64,000 bases of DNA, from NCBI RefSeq assembly GCF_025574465.1, contig NZ_JAOBPP010000020.1, positions 476,549 through 540,548 of the forward strand, in the 5' to 3' direction. The DNA comes from Kordiimonas aestuarii. GTDB lineage: Bacteria; Pseudomonadota; Alphaproteobacteria; Sphingomonadales; Kordiimonadaceae. Under the pieces are notes generated by a model that did not search any database, was not told where the DNA came from, and was given only the letters and a program-made list of their open reading frames with translations. The position numbers were made by a program, and so were the translations under genes. How positions within the stretch are numbered: position 1 is the stretch's first letter; each line of letters begins with the position of its first letter. Positions 9,488-19,102 of this stretch are shown piece after piece.

Positions 9488-10849
9488 CTATACAGCGTCG
9501 GACAAGCTGCTGAAGGTGAAATCCCGGATTTTCATTGGCGGGATCATACAGCCCTGAATACGCTGGGGTTTACCCAAAGCTTCGAGGTTGTTGAGCATAA
9601 TGATTGGGCTTTCATTGAAACGGAAGTTTTTGATCGGATATTTGATCTCTCCGTTTTCAATATAGAAAGTGCCATCACGCGTCAGGCCTGTATACATAAG
9701 CGACTGAGGATCAAGCGAGCGAATATACCACAAGCGGGTTACAAGAACGCCGCGGCGGGTATTTTTAATCATGTCCTCGAGGCTTTCATCTCCTCCAACC
9801 ATACTGATTGAAGGGCTTCCGCCGAAGAGGCCGCCGCCGGTGAATGGGGTAGGGACATACTCTACTCCAGTTTTTTCTGCCCAGTAGCGGGAATTCGGCA
9901 TGGTGGTCACGACGCCGTCCTTGATCCAGTCTGTTCGTTTGACCGCCGCGCCGTCACCCGAGAACGGGTGGGTCGGTGTATCGGGGTCTTGCGGGTCAGT
10001 GTAGATGTTCACGCGCTCATCAAACATCTTCTGGCCAAGGCGATTCTTCGGTGCATCAGGCTCCTCAGACTTGTTGCTGAGAAAACTACGACCTTCATCG
10101 GCCTGCCGCTGATCCATCGCATTGAACATGTTGAGCAATAGCTGCACTGTTGCAGCGGGCTCCATGATCACTGTATATTTGCCAGGTTCCATCGCCTTGC
10201 CGTCTGCACTGGCAATGGCTTTTTTCACCGCGACGTTAGATGCTTCATTTGTATCCATCAGTGAAGCATCGTGAAAATCACGATATACCCAGCCAGACCC
10301 TTTACCATCTGCGGTCCGGATGGTTGCGGAGAAGTTTATGTCCGTTGCCTGGTTGTAAGCAAACAACCCCTCACTATTCATGATGGCCGCAAAGGTTGCG
10401 GAGTCATTCAGAAAGCCCGAAGATACCAGGCCTTCGGCCTTGGAAGCCGAGATGCTGGCATCTGCGGCACTGGCACGCCAGTCCGGGTTCACATCTGCGG
10501 TCGACTGGAAATATGTTTTCACATCCACATACTCTTGCGGACCAAGGATGGGCATGAATTCCGGATTGTCCGGCGCCAGGCGCGCCAACTCTTCCGAGCG
10601 GCGCACGACACGCTCAAGGGCGTTGTCGCTGAACTCGTTGGTACTGGCGGTGCCGAGTTTTTTTCCGAAGCTGGACTGGACGGTCAGAATGGTGTCATTC
10701 AATTCGCCCGCAGTGCTGACGGTATTGCGCGCAGTGCGGATATTACCGCTTACTTCGCCGTTAAGATTACATTCGATTGCGTCCGCTTTCGAATAGCCAA
10801 TCACCTTATTCAACAGCGCTTTGGCTTCACTTTTTGATAAAATAGCCAT
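9488..10849 (-). CDS. TldE/PmbA-like protein (TldD family, non-catalytic-type partner)
   Basis: The 453-residue protein belongs to the TldD/PmbA superfamily: an N-terminal helical/beta domain with the TARNTVSTAGELNDTIL pattern, then the C-terminal barrel with GGGLFGGSPS and LVTRLWYIRSLDPQSLMYTGLTRDG-type sequence. The position that carries HExxxH in TldD reads MEPAATVQ, so it lacks the zinc motif, as TldE/PmbA subunits do. Known TldD-TldE heterodimers degrade or process unfolded peptides. There is no signal peptide, in contrast to the upstream partner. A Shine-Dalgarno GAGG sits 8 bases before the ATG. Confidence 0.88.
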   Translation of the reverse strand: MAILSKSEAKALLNKVIGYSKADAIECNLNGEVSGNIRTARNTVSTAGELNDTILTVQSSFGKKLGTASTNEFSDNALERVVRRSEELARLAPDNPEFMPILGPQEYVDVKTYFQSTADVNPDWRASAADASISASKAEGLVSSGFLNDSATFAAIMNSEGLFAYNQATDINFSATIRTADGKGSGWVYRDFHDASLMDTNEASNVAVKKAIASADGKAMEPGKYTVIMEPAATVQLLLNMFNAMDQRQADEGRSFLSNKSEEPDAPKNRLGQKMFDERVNIYTDPQDPDTPTHPFSGDGAAVKRTDWIKDGVVTTMPNSRYWAEKTGVEYVPTPFTGGGLFGGSPSISMVGGDESLEDMIKNTRRGVLVTRLWYIRSLDPQSLMYTGLTRDGTFYIENGEIKYPIKNFRFNESPIIMLNNLEALGKPQRIQGCMIPPMKIRDFTFSSLSDAV

Positions 10850-10888
10850 GATTAAACCTCTATAATTCCTGTTTTGCCAAATCGCGCA

Positions 10889-12517
10889 TCAGACCTTGCG
10901 GCCCGTATTGATGACATTGACGTTGTTGAACCGGGTGGTGGGGCAACCATGTGACACAGCACTAACCTGTGAAGGCTGACCTTTCCCGTCGAAGAAGGAA
11001 CCACCGAGGCGGTAATCAGATTTGCCCGCCATCGCGACGCAGCTATTCCAGAACTCTTGAGTGTTAGACTGGTAAGCAACATCTTCAATTTGATCCACGA
11101 TCTTACCGTCTTTGATTTCATAGAACAGTTGGCCGCCAAACTGGAAGTTATAGCGTTGCTGGTCGATAGAGAAGGAGCCACGGCCAGCGATGTAAATACC
11201 ATTCTCTACGCCCGCGATAATCTCGTCCGCGCTAACATCTTCTTCGTTCGGGCGTAGGGAAACGTTGGCCATGCGCTGGAACTGTACATCACGCCAGCTC
11301 TGCGAATAACAGCAACCGTGAGACTCTTTCTCGTCAATAATGTGCGCTTGGTCGCGAATGGCCTGATAATTCACCAGAACACCATCTTTAACCAGGTCCC
11401 ATTCCTTGGTTTTTACGCCTTCATCATCCCAACCGACATAACCAAGTGAGCCAACTTGCGTTTTATCTGCGAATAGATTGACGATCTTTGATCCGTATTC
11501 AAACGTGCCACTCTTCCACTTATCAAGCGTTGCAAAACTGGTGCCTGCATAATTGGCCTCGTAGCCCAGCACCCGATCGAGTTCCAGCGGGTGGCCAACG
11601 CTCTCGTGAATTGTGAGCATAAGATGGTGTGGGTCGAGAACGAGGTCATATTTACCAGGCTCAACGGACTTGGCTGCAAGCTTCTTCTGCAATTGTTTAC
11701 CAGCTTCGCGGGCATCTTCGACAATATCGTAGGTATTGCGGTAGCCGATGTTTGCGCCTTGGATCTGGATTTTGTCCTCCGGCCGGCCGTCAAGATATTC
11801 AAAACCACGTCCCACGGGGTTGCCAAGACCTTGCCGCTGTTTGAAGCCCTGCTTGCCAACGGCGGTTGCAAAGAAAGGTGCCCACAAACGGTGCACGTCC
11901 TGGTCGATATATGACCCTTCCGTGGAAGCAAAGTACTTCTGTTCATTTACAAGAAACAGGATTGACGTAATAAAGTTCGCGCCGTTGTCCAGTGCGGCGT
12001 TGTTCACATTCATTAGAAGGTCGACTTTATCCTTAAGTGGGATTTCAAATGCGTTCTTCTCAATCGGCGTCTTCCAGCTCACATCGCCGTAACTTTTCAC
12101 GGGTGCAAGCTGTACTGGCTCTGTCTGGAACTTGGAATTTGCTTTGGCAACTGCGACAGCGGCTTCCGCCGCTTTTGCAATACCGTCATCAGTCATGTCA
12201 GACGTGGATGCGAAGCCCCAGGTACCATTCGCAATGACACGTACGCCAACACCATATGATTCGGTATTTACAATATTATCAACGCGTTGCTCTTGTGCGG
12301 TAACAAATTGATTTAGGTAACGTCCGATGCGTGCGTCAGCGTAGGTAGCTCCCTTGGAGGTTGCCGCGTTAAGCGCGACATTTGCCATACGCTTTTTAAT
12401 TGCTGCATCGGCGCCAGGTTCGAGTAATGCTTCTGCTGACACCATGCGGCCGTTAATAGGCAGCATCATTGCCCCCATGCCAGCGCCAGCGATTTTGATA
12501 AATTGCCGTCTGTCCAT
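10889..12517 (-). CDS. TldD-like zinc metalloprotease with Tat signal
   Basis: The 542-residue protein starts with a twin-arginine signal (MDRRQFIKIAGAGMGAMMLP), predicting Tat-dependent export. The C-terminal half has the TldD zinc motif HESVGH at about residue 304, followed by the typical ELDRVLG region and, later, SHGCCYSQSWRDVQFQRM. TldD proteases cleave inside a barrel formed with TldE, and the TldE-like gene follows after 39 bases. An exported TldD-family enzyme would act in the periplasm rather than on cytoplasmic peptides such as microcins. Its substrate cannot be read from the sequence. Confidence 0.9.
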   Translation of the reverse strand: MDRRQFIKIAGAGMGAMMLPINGRMVSAEALLEPGADAAIKKRMANVALNAATSKGATYADARIGRYLNQFVTAQEQRVDNIVNTESYGVGVRVIANGTWGFASTSDMTDDGIAKAAEAAVAVAKANSKFQTEPVQLAPVKSYGDVSWKTPIEKNAFEIPLKDKVDLLMNVNNAALDNGANFITSILFLVNEQKYFASTEGSYIDQDVHRLWAPFFATAVGKQGFKQRQGLGNPVGRGFEYLDGRPEDKIQIQGANIGYRNTYDIVEDAREAGKQLQKKLAAKSVEPGKYDLVLDPHHLMLTIHESVGHPLELDRVLGYEANYAGTSFATLDKWKSGTFEYGSKIVNLFADKTQVGSLGYVGWDDEGVKTKEWDLVKDGVLVNYQAIRDQAHIIDEKESHGCCYSQSWRDVQFQRMANVSLRPNEEDVSADEIIAGVENGIYIAGRGSFSIDQQRYNFQFGGQLFYEIKDGKIVDQIEDVAYQSNTQEFWNSCVAMAGKSDYRLGGSFFDGKGQPSQVSAVSHGCPTTRFNNVNVINTGRKV

Positions 12518-12529
12518 TTTTTATGCCTT

Positions 12530-12721
12530 CTATTTGCGTTTCAGTTCCCCGGGCAGGGAGGCAATACCGGATTCCCGGTATCTTTCCTGCCAATACACGC
12601 GATGGTAGGTAGAAAGCTTTTCGGAGTAAATAAAGATTCTGTCCCCAACCAAGCGCGCTCCAATCCCAGATTGTTGTCGTTTTCTATAGTCGTCCCAATG
12701 GACGCGATGAAACGTTTGCAT
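12530..12721 (-). CDS. Possible small protein of 63 residues at the head of the TldD block
   Basis: A short frame ends 12 bases before the TldD-like ATG. From the ATG at 12721 it encodes MQTFHRVHWDDYRKRQQSG followed by a basic, aromatic-rich sequence ending GELKRK. The motif HRV(H/Y)W appears twice, about 35 residues apart, which suggests constrained coding sequence. No convincing Shine-Dalgarno is seen, and upstream codons look non-coding. I do not recognise a family. It could equally be leader sequence. Confidence 0.35.
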   Translation of the reverse strand: MQTFHRVHWDDYRKRQQSGIGARLVGDRIFIYSEKLSTYHRVYWQERYRESGIASLPGELKRK

Positions 12722-13168
12722 ATCAAGGTGCGAGCATTGTGTGGAGACCGGAGAAGCACACCAGCAGAATTCGACCAACGCCCCTTACTGTGCGGTGAAG
12801 CGTTACATACAAATCATCATAGACCCTTGACGTCCTGCCCGAATGCCATGAGGTCGTTGAATTTGCGAGAAAGGTCCGCGTTATTAGACCTGCGAAGCTT
12901 TATTTGGCTGGGGCGATGGGTAGGGCCGCAGCGCAGAAAAACGGAAGCGTTTCGGTTCTCTTGAAAGATATCTGAAGAAATCACGTATTCCAGCATAGTG
13001 ATAAGCATTCGACACGCTTAGGTCTGAGGTCGGCCCACAAACTAAAACGATGCTTTATCGTGTTTCTAACCGGTCCTATGGTGCGCAAAGGTATTTACTA
13101 TTGCACCACATATGATACGATTTCCTAATCGCATAATTTATATTATGGGAAATGATGATTGTAATCTA
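12722..13168. other. Non-coding stretch between ABC exporter and TldD block
   Basis: About 450 bases lack a convincing gene. The part from 13020 to 13168 is AT-rich and probably holds the promoter of the TldD block (minus strand) and the 3' end of the ABC transporter transcript. No strong hairpin with a U tract is visible. A short inverted repeat CGATT-AATCG near 13110-13130 is weak. Confidence 0.4.
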
Positions 13169-15022
13169 TCATGAGTTTTCTAACTCAGTCAGCTTTTCCT
13201 CGGCGGCAGATGCTTCCAATTGGCGGCGCCACATCGCGGCATAATGTCCTTCTATACGCAGCAATGTTTCGTGGTTTCCGCGTTCAACAATTTGTCCCGC
13301 GGCCAGAACGAGTATCTCATGGGCATTTACGACGGTGGACAATCGATGCGCAATCACGATCGTCGTTCGTCCCTCGGCAATACGATCGAGTGAAGCCTGA
13401 ATGTCACGCTCGGTATGTCCATCGAGTGCGGATGTTGCTTCATCCAACAACAAAATGGGTGGATTTTTCAATATTGTGCGAGCAATTGCTACGCGCTGTT
13501 TTTCTCCGCCTGACAGTTTCAGTCCGCGCTCGCCAACTTCGGTGTCATATCCCTCGGGCAAATTTACAATGAACTCATGAATATGAGCTAACCGCGCTGC
13601 CTCTTCGACCTCTGTGTCGGTCGCGTCGGGATTGCCATAACGAATATTATAGCGAATGGTATCGTTGAAAAGCACTGTATCCTGAGGCACAACCCCGATA
13701 TTACGTCGCAGGCTCTTTTGCGAGACATGCGCGATGTCTTGTCCGTCGATCATAATGCTGCCTTGGGAAATATCGTAGAAGCGGAACAGAATGCGCGAAA
13801 TCGTTGATTTGCCCGCACCGCTGGCGCCGACAATTGCAGTGGTGGTGCCGGCTGGTACGCCAAAAGAAACCCCCTTCAATATCTCGCGCGCCGGATTATA
13901 GTGGAAATGAACGGTGTCAAAGTGAACCGTGCCCCCTGAAACCTCAAGTTCTTCAGCGTCTTCCGTGTCATGAACGCCTGAGTTAGTAGCGATGATGTCG
14001 AACATTTTTTCCATATCAACGAGTGACTGCTTGATCTCGCGGTAGACAAACCCGAGGAAATTGAGCGGCATATAAATCTGGATCAGAAGCGAGTTTACCA
14101 GAACAAATTCACCGATGGTAAAACGGCCCTCCACGACACCTTTGCCAGCCATGAAAAGAACAATGACAAGGCCCAGCGATATGATGATGCCCTGCCCGAC
14201 ATTCAGTAGTGTCAGTGACAGTTGGCTGCGTACCGATGCGGATTCGTAAGCCGCCAGCGCCTTGTCGAAACGCCTTGCCTCATGCTCTTCATTCGTAAAA
14301 TATTTTACTGTTTCAAAATTAAGCAGGCTGTCAATGGCTTTGGTGTTGGCTTTGGTATCCTGGTCGTTCATTTCTCTGCGAAACTTAAGGCGCCAGTCTG
14401 TGACGGCAATCGTGAAATAGATATAACTAGCAAGGCACACAAAGGTGATGAGCGCGTAATAAAAGCCGAACTTTGTCCAGAAGATGCTGGAGATCAGGAC
14501 AATTTCCAACAATGTAGGCAGGATGTTGAACAGCATAAAACGCAGCAGAAAATCGATACCTCGGGTGCCTCTCTCGATTGTGCGGCTTAGGCCACCGGTG
14601 CGGCGCTCTAGATGAAATTTAAGGGACAGCGCATGCAGGTGCCTGAACGTGGAAAGAGCAACCTGCCGAAGCGCATGTTGCCCAACCTTAACAAAAACCG
14701 CATCACGAAGTTCACCAAATAATTGGCTCAATACGCGTGCGGTTCCATAACCCAGAATCAGGCCCGTTGGTACAACAAGTGCCAGTGTAGCTGCGTCGGG
14801 TCCAGCGCTTTCCCCCGTCAATGCATCAACCGCATCCTTGAAAATAAACGGAACATACACCCCCAGAATTTTTGCAAGCACAAGCAGCAGCATCGCCCCG
14901 ACAACACGGGTTTTGAGATCAAACCGTCCGCGAACCCAAAGATACGGCAAAAGCCTTTTGACCGTTTTCCAATGATTGTCCTCGGGCGCGCTGGCGTCTT
15001 TTACGGTATGTTCGTTGGCCAT
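13169..15022 (-). CDS. ATM1/HMT1-type ABC exporter, fused permease and ATPase
   Basis: This 617-residue half-transporter has a six-helix type-I exporter domain (about residues 35-330) and a C-terminal ATPase with Walker A GASGAGKST, signature LSGGEKQRVAIARTIL and Walker B ILLLDEATSALDG. The region RTGGLSRTIERGTRGIDFLL and NFETVKYFTNE are hallmarks of the ATM1 / heavy-metal-tolerance subgroup. Members export glutathione- or persulfide-linked compounds for Fe-S biogenesis or metal detoxification. It acts as an inner-membrane homodimer. It is probably a single-gene transcript, as 107 bases separate it from the next gene. Confidence 0.93.
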   Translation of the reverse strand: MANEHTVKDASAPEDNHWKTVKRLLPYLWVRGRFDLKTRVVGAMLLLVLAKILGVYVPFIFKDAVDALTGESAGPDAATLALVVPTGLILGYGTARVLSQLFGELRDAVFVKVGQHALRQVALSTFRHLHALSLKFHLERRTGGLSRTIERGTRGIDFLLRFMLFNILPTLLEIVLISSIFWTKFGFYYALITFVCLASYIYFTIAVTDWRLKFRREMNDQDTKANTKAIDSLLNFETVKYFTNEEHEARRFDKALAAYESASVRSQLSLTLLNVGQGIIISLGLVIVLFMAGKGVVEGRFTIGEFVLVNSLLIQIYMPLNFLGFVYREIKQSLVDMEKMFDIIATNSGVHDTEDAEELEVSGGTVHFDTVHFHYNPAREILKGVSFGVPAGTTTAIVGASGAGKSTISRILFRFYDISQGSIMIDGQDIAHVSQKSLRRNIGVVPQDTVLFNDTIRYNIRYGNPDATDTEVEEAARLAHIHEFIVNLPEGYDTEVGERGLKLSGGEKQRVAIARTILKNPPILLLDEATSALDGHTERDIQASLDRIAEGRTTIVIAHRLSTVVNAHEILVLAAGQIVERGNHETLLRIEGHYAAMWRRQLEASAAEEKLTELENS

Positions 15023-15129
15023 ACTCGGGTGCTTTCCGGTGCGTCATTGCTATGACAGTATTATTTTTGAAAGAAAAATATATAGAAACCTATATGGGCA
15101 GGTGAAGCTGAGATGCAAGCATATATATA

Positions 15130-15876
15130 CTAAAGTCGGAGAATGAGCATGTTGCCGCGAAATTCGATGCTGGCAAAGTTTCGAAGCACCGTCATTCCAA
15201 GTAGGGAGCCCTGCATTTCCGCGCCATTCACTGTCACAGGCACGTCATAAAATACAGCATCACCCAGCGATAGCTGTGCGACGGTTGCGCGGGCATACGT
15301 GACCTTACCGTTGGCAGTGCTTGCAACCCCACTAAAGTCCAAAAGCCCGGTGTTAATGCCTACCCTGCGGGCATCATCAGGGCTTAGGACGACATTTGAG
15401 GCTCCGGTATCAACCATAAAGCGGACAGGTACGCCATTCACATCGGCACGGAGCCAGAAGTGCCCGTCCTGCGCCCGGTGAAGGAGCAAGCCTTCGTCCG
15501 TAACGGTCACTCCCATCGGGTCAATTGCACTCATGAAGCGTGTGCCGAGGTCTGAGCGGTAGAGATAAAAAATCGCGATAGCTGTTATGATAAGTGCCCA
15601 AAGCCCGGCAACCTTCGCTATACGTGCGATGCTGGACCGGCTCCAGAACGCAGCAGCTCCACCAAAGATAAAAATAATAATCAGCCCCCGTACCAAATAG
15701 GGGTCCACCGACATATCGACAGGAAATGCGAGGGAGAGTCCAAAAAGCAGCATGGTCATGCCGAGCACAAATATAACGAGCCGCACCCAGCGGGCAGGCC
15801 GCGTCGAGGGAATGTTATGGTTATCTAAATAATCCTGGTTTTCATGGTCTGGCACCCGCCAAGGGTCACGGCTCAT
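15130..15876 (-). CDS. Retropepsin-like aspartic protease, TIGR02281 family
   Basis: The 248-residue protein has three N-terminal membrane helices (roughly residues 25-45, 55-72 and 82-100), then a periplasmic retropepsin-like domain with RFMVDTGASNVVLS containing the DTGA catalytic aspartate loop and VLRNFASIEF near the end. I set the start at the ATG at 15876 because GGAGGGG lies 5 bases upstream; the upstream ATG at 15897 would put this Shine-Dalgarno inside the gene. Clan AA proteases of this type are common in alphaproteobacteria, but their substrates are mostly unknown. Confidence 0.87.
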   Translation of the reverse strand: MSRDPWRVPDHENQDYLDNHNIPSTRPARWVRLVIFVLGMTMLLFGLSLAFPVDMSVDPYLVRGLIIIFIFGGAAAFWSRSSIARIAKVAGLWALIITAIAIFYLYRSDLGTRFMSAIDPMGVTVTDEGLLLHRAQDGHFWLRADVNGVPVRFMVDTGASNVVLSPDDARRVGINTGLLDFSGVASTANGKVTYARATVAQLSLGDAVFYDVPVTVNGAEMQGSLLGMTVLRNFASIEFRGNMLILRL

Positions 15877-15949
15877 AAGTACCCCTCCTACCTGCAAAAA
15901 TCATACGGGATTGCAGACAAGCAGCCAAGCACACTTTGCGGTTTGGCGG

Positions 15950-16705
15950 TCACGCCAATGTGATACGCATACCATCGTAGGCCGCTTCAACACCGTCAGG
16001 TAACTCTTTTTGCAGGGTTGCATAGTCCATGTCCCAAGTCATATGGGTCAGGATCGCGCGGTCAGGCTTCACGCGGTCGATCCAAGAGAGCGTTTGTGCG
16101 AGGTGTGAGTGAGTGGGGTGCGGATCATAGCGGAGGGCATCAACAACCCAGACTTTAACTCCGGTAAGTGCTTCAATCGCGGTTTCGGGGAGGCGGTCCA
16201 GGTCTGTGGAGTAGGCCATATCGCCAAACCGATATCCCATACTGATCCCGTCACCATGGCCCTGTTCAAACGGTATGACCGTAATATCACCCACAGTGGT
16301 GAGGCTTTTGATGGCTTTTGCCTTGCAAATGGCGGGGTAATTATTCTGGGAACGAAAAATGTAGTCAAAACGATGCTTGAGGATATCAAGTGTCTGTGGG
16401 TCTGCATAAACCGGCACGCGTTCCCGTGTTGCTTGAAAAAAGCCCCGCAGGTCATCTATTCCATGGGTGTGGTCAGCGTGGTCATGTGTATAAAAGACTG
16501 CGTCCAGCCTCTGCACTTCCGCATCCAGCATCTGCTCCCTCAGGTCAGGTGTGGTGTCAAAAAGCAGAGTTGTATCGCCCTCTTCCACAAGAATGCTTGC
16601 GCGGCGTCGACGGTTTTTTGGATTTTGAGGATCACAAGCTCCCCAATATTCAGGTATCTTCGGAACACCTCCTGAAGTACCACAGCCGAGGACCGTTAGC
16701 CTCAT
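15950..16705 (-). CDS. MBL-fold metallo-hydrolase (PhnP-like)
   Basis: A 251-residue metallo-beta-lactamase-fold hydrolase. It carries the metal motif THDHADHTHGID (HxHxDH), an N-terminal LGCGTSGGVP, and ILTHMTWDMDY near the C-terminus, as in the PhnP / phosphodiesterase-like group found next to tatD in many alphaproteobacteria. It is expected in the cytoplasm. The start overlaps the TatD stop by 4 bases (ATGA). The likely chemistry is cyclic phosphate diester hydrolysis, but the natural substrate is not known. Confidence 0.88.
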   Translation of the reverse strand: MRLTVLGCGTSGGVPKIPEYWGACDPQNPKNRRRRASILVEEGDTTLLFDTTPDLREQMLDAEVQRLDAVFYTHDHADHTHGIDDLRGFFQATRERVPVYADPQTLDILKHRFDYIFRSQNNYPAICKAKAIKSLTTVGDITVIPFEQGHGDGISMGYRFGDMAYSTDLDRLPETAIEALTGVKVWVVDALRYDPHPTHSHLAQTLSWIDRVKPDRAILTHMTWDMDYATLQKELPDGVEAAYDGMRITLA

Positions 16706-17517
16706 ACTGGCAGCCCATCCGGGCGTGGCGGTGTTACTTTGTTAAAAAGGGTGAAGAAATTACGCGTGGTTTTTTCGCGAAGTTCCGAAAATGAAACACC
16801 TTTCAGAGACGCGATGAATTCTGCCGTGTTCGTGACAAATGCAGGTTCACAGGTCTTGCCACGGTGTGGAACCGGCGCAAGGAACGGCGAATCTGTTTCA
16901 ACGAGCAGACGGTCCATTGGCAAGGACTTTACAGTTTCCTGAAGGCTTTGCGCGCTTTTGAAGGTGACGATCCCGGAAATGGATATATACAAGCCCATCT
17001 CAAGGCAGGCGTCGGCCAGACGCTGGCTGGCTGTGAAACAATGAATGACGCCTGAGAATGTCCCCGCGGCCATTTCTTCCGCGAGCATATCGATGCAGTT
17101 ATCATCTGCATCACGCGTATGCACAATCACCGGCAGACCGGTTTCGCGGGCAGCTGTGATATGGGCCCGAAAGTTAACCTGCTGCATATCACGGGGTGCA
17201 TTGTCGTAATAATAGTCCAGGCCGGTCTCTCCGATGCCCACAATTTTGGGATGGGCCGCGCGTTTTATCAGTTCTGCCACAGCAACGTCCGGCTCGTTTT
17301 CTGCCTCATGCGGATGAATGCCGACGGTGCCGTACACGTCGTCATAAGTTTCTGCAATGAGGCGGACTTCATCGTATTCCGACAGCTTCGTATTGATCGC
17401 CAGCATACAGCCCACGCCGGCTGCTCGCGCGCGCGCGACCACACCGGCCTCATCTTCTCTCAGGCCTTTATAGTTCAGATGACAGTGGCTATCGACGATA
17501 TATCCGAAATCTGTCAT
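16702..17517 (-). CDS. TatD family metal-dependent hydrolase
   Basis: The 271-residue TIM-barrel hydrolase has the TatD motifs VDSHCHLN at the start, GIGETGLDYYY, VIVHTRDADD, GVIHCFTAS and LLVETDSPFLAP. Family members are metal-dependent DNases or exonucleases. It lies between metG and the MBL hydrolase and overlaps both by 4 bases, so the three are translationally coupled. Confidence 0.93.
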   Translation of the reverse strand: MTDFGYIVDSHCHLNYKGLREDEAGVVARARAAGVGCMLAINTKLSEYDEVRLIAETYDDVYGTVGIHPHEAENEPDVAVAELIKRAAHPKIVGIGETGLDYYYDNAPRDMQQVNFRAHITAARETGLPVIVHTRDADDNCIDMLAEEMAAGTFSGVIHCFTASQRLADACLEMGLYISISGIVTFKSAQSLQETVKSLPMDRLLVETDSPFLAPVPHRGKTCEPAFVTNTAEFIASLKGVSFSELREKTTRNFFTLFNKVTPPRPDGLPV

Positions 17518-19070
17518 TGTTCGCTGTCTTCCTCCGGCAGTTCAAAGCGAGGGAATACACCCTCGGGCTTGGGAATTGTGATGCCCGGTGCTAGGCGCCC
17601 TGCTTTGCCCAGTTGGTCAAAACCGCGGTCTGCAACGCGCATCTGAGAGAGAATTTTCGCAGCGGAATCCGGCATCACGGGCTGTGCAAGAATGGCAATT
17701 TGTCTGATGGCTTCCGCGAGAACATAAAGCACCGTGTTCATACGCGCTGGATCGGTTTTCTTAAGCTTCCAAGGCTCCTGCACGGAAATATAGCTATCGG
17801 CTGCACTGGCTTGTGTCCATATGGCGTCAAGCGCCAGGTGAAACGCTTGCCGGTCCATATGATCGCGAACCAGCTGAAGTGTTTGTTCAATATTATTCAG
17901 TAATAAGTTGTCTTCACTTGTTAATTCTCCAGGTTCAGGCAACTGTCCGTCGCAGTTTTTGTGAATCATGGAGAGTGTACGCTGGCTCAGGTTGCCAAGG
18001 CCATTTGAGAGGTCAGCATTACAGCGAAGGACAAACGCGCGGCGGGAAAAATCGCCGTCATTGCCAAATGGTACCTCGCGCAGCATAAAAAATCGCGTTG
18101 CATCAAGCCCATAGGTCTCAATCAGTTCATAAGGGTCTATCACATTGCCAAGCGATTTGGATATTTTCTGTCCTTCATTGGTCCACCATCCGTGTGCGAA
18201 TACTCGTTTGGGCAACGGGAGGTCGGCTGCCATCAGAAAAGCGGGCCAGTATACCGCATGGAAGCGCAAGATATCCTTGCCGACGATATGGACATCCGCG
18301 GGCCAGAAATTCTGATAATCCGTACCCTGCTCGTCTGGATAGCCGAGAGCGGTCAGATAATTCGCCAGCGCATCAATCCATACATACATGATATGCCCAT
18401 CGGCACCGGGAACGGGCACCCCCCACGTGAAGGTGGTACGGGAAATAGAGAGGTCATCAAGGCCGCCTTTAACAAAGCTTTTTACTTCGTTAAGGCGTGA
18501 TTTCGGCATGACAAATTCTGGATTGCTGTCATAGAGCTCCAGCAACTTGTCTTCAAAAGCGGATAGTTTGAAGAAGTAGCTTGGTTCCTCTACCCATTCG
18601 ACTGGAGCACCCGTCGGAGCGAGCTTATCGCCGTTCTCGCTATCCACAAGCTCGCTTTCGGCGTAAAATGCTTCGTCACGAACGGAGTACCAACCTGAAT
18701 AACGCCCTTCGTATATGAAACCCTTTTCTTCCAGCGCCGACCAAAGATGCTGGACCGATTTTTTATGCCGATCCTCAGTGGTGCGAATGAACTGGTTGTT
18801 CGAGAAGTTCATGGCGCCCGTCAAGTCTTTGAACTTGGTGGATACCTGATCGCAAAAGGTTTGCGGGTCTATCCCCGCCTTCTCAGCGGAACGTTCGATC
18901 TTTTGGCCGTGTTCATCCGTTCCGGTCAGAAACATGACATCATGACCGTCAAGACGCTTAAAGCGTGCCAGTACATCAGCTGCAAGGGTCGTGTATGCGT
19001 GCCCGATGTGAGGTTTGTCGTTCACATAATAGATGGGGGTCGTGACATAATAGGACGGACGGCCGGTCAT
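17514..19070 (-). CDS. metG: Methionyl-tRNA synthetase
   Basis: The 518-residue class I synthetase charges tRNA-Met. It shows TTPIYYVNDKPHIGHAYTTL with the HIGH signature, GQKISKSLGN as the KMSKS loop, and AHGWWTNEG. The connective peptide (GWYSVRDEAFYAESEL) has no zinc-binding Cys pairs, so it is the zinc-free short form. There is no C-terminal tRNA-binding extension. It overlaps tatD by 4 bases and follows holB by 32. Confidence 0.97.
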   Translation of the reverse strand: MTGRPSYYVTTPIYYVNDKPHIGHAYTTLAADVLARFKRLDGHDVMFLTGTDEHGQKIERSAEKAGIDPQTFCDQVSTKFKDLTGAMNFSNNQFIRTTEDRHKKSVQHLWSALEEKGFIYEGRYSGWYSVRDEAFYAESELVDSENGDKLAPTGAPVEWVEEPSYFFKLSAFEDKLLELYDSNPEFVMPKSRLNEVKSFVKGGLDDLSISRTTFTWGVPVPGADGHIMYVWIDALANYLTALGYPDEQGTDYQNFWPADVHIVGKDILRFHAVYWPAFLMAADLPLPKRVFAHGWWTNEGQKISKSLGNVIDPYELIETYGLDATRFFMLREVPFGNDGDFSRRAFVLRCNADLSNGLGNLSQRTLSMIHKNCDGQLPEPGELTSEDNLLLNNIEQTLQLVRDHMDRQAFHLALDAIWTQASAADSYISVQEPWKLKKTDPARMNTVLYVLAEAIRQIAILAQPVMPDSAAKILSQMRVADRGFDQLGKAGRLAPGITIPKPEGVFPRFELPEEDSEQ

Positions 19071-19102
19071 AATTTTCTTCTCGATAAAACGTATAAACTG
19101 GT

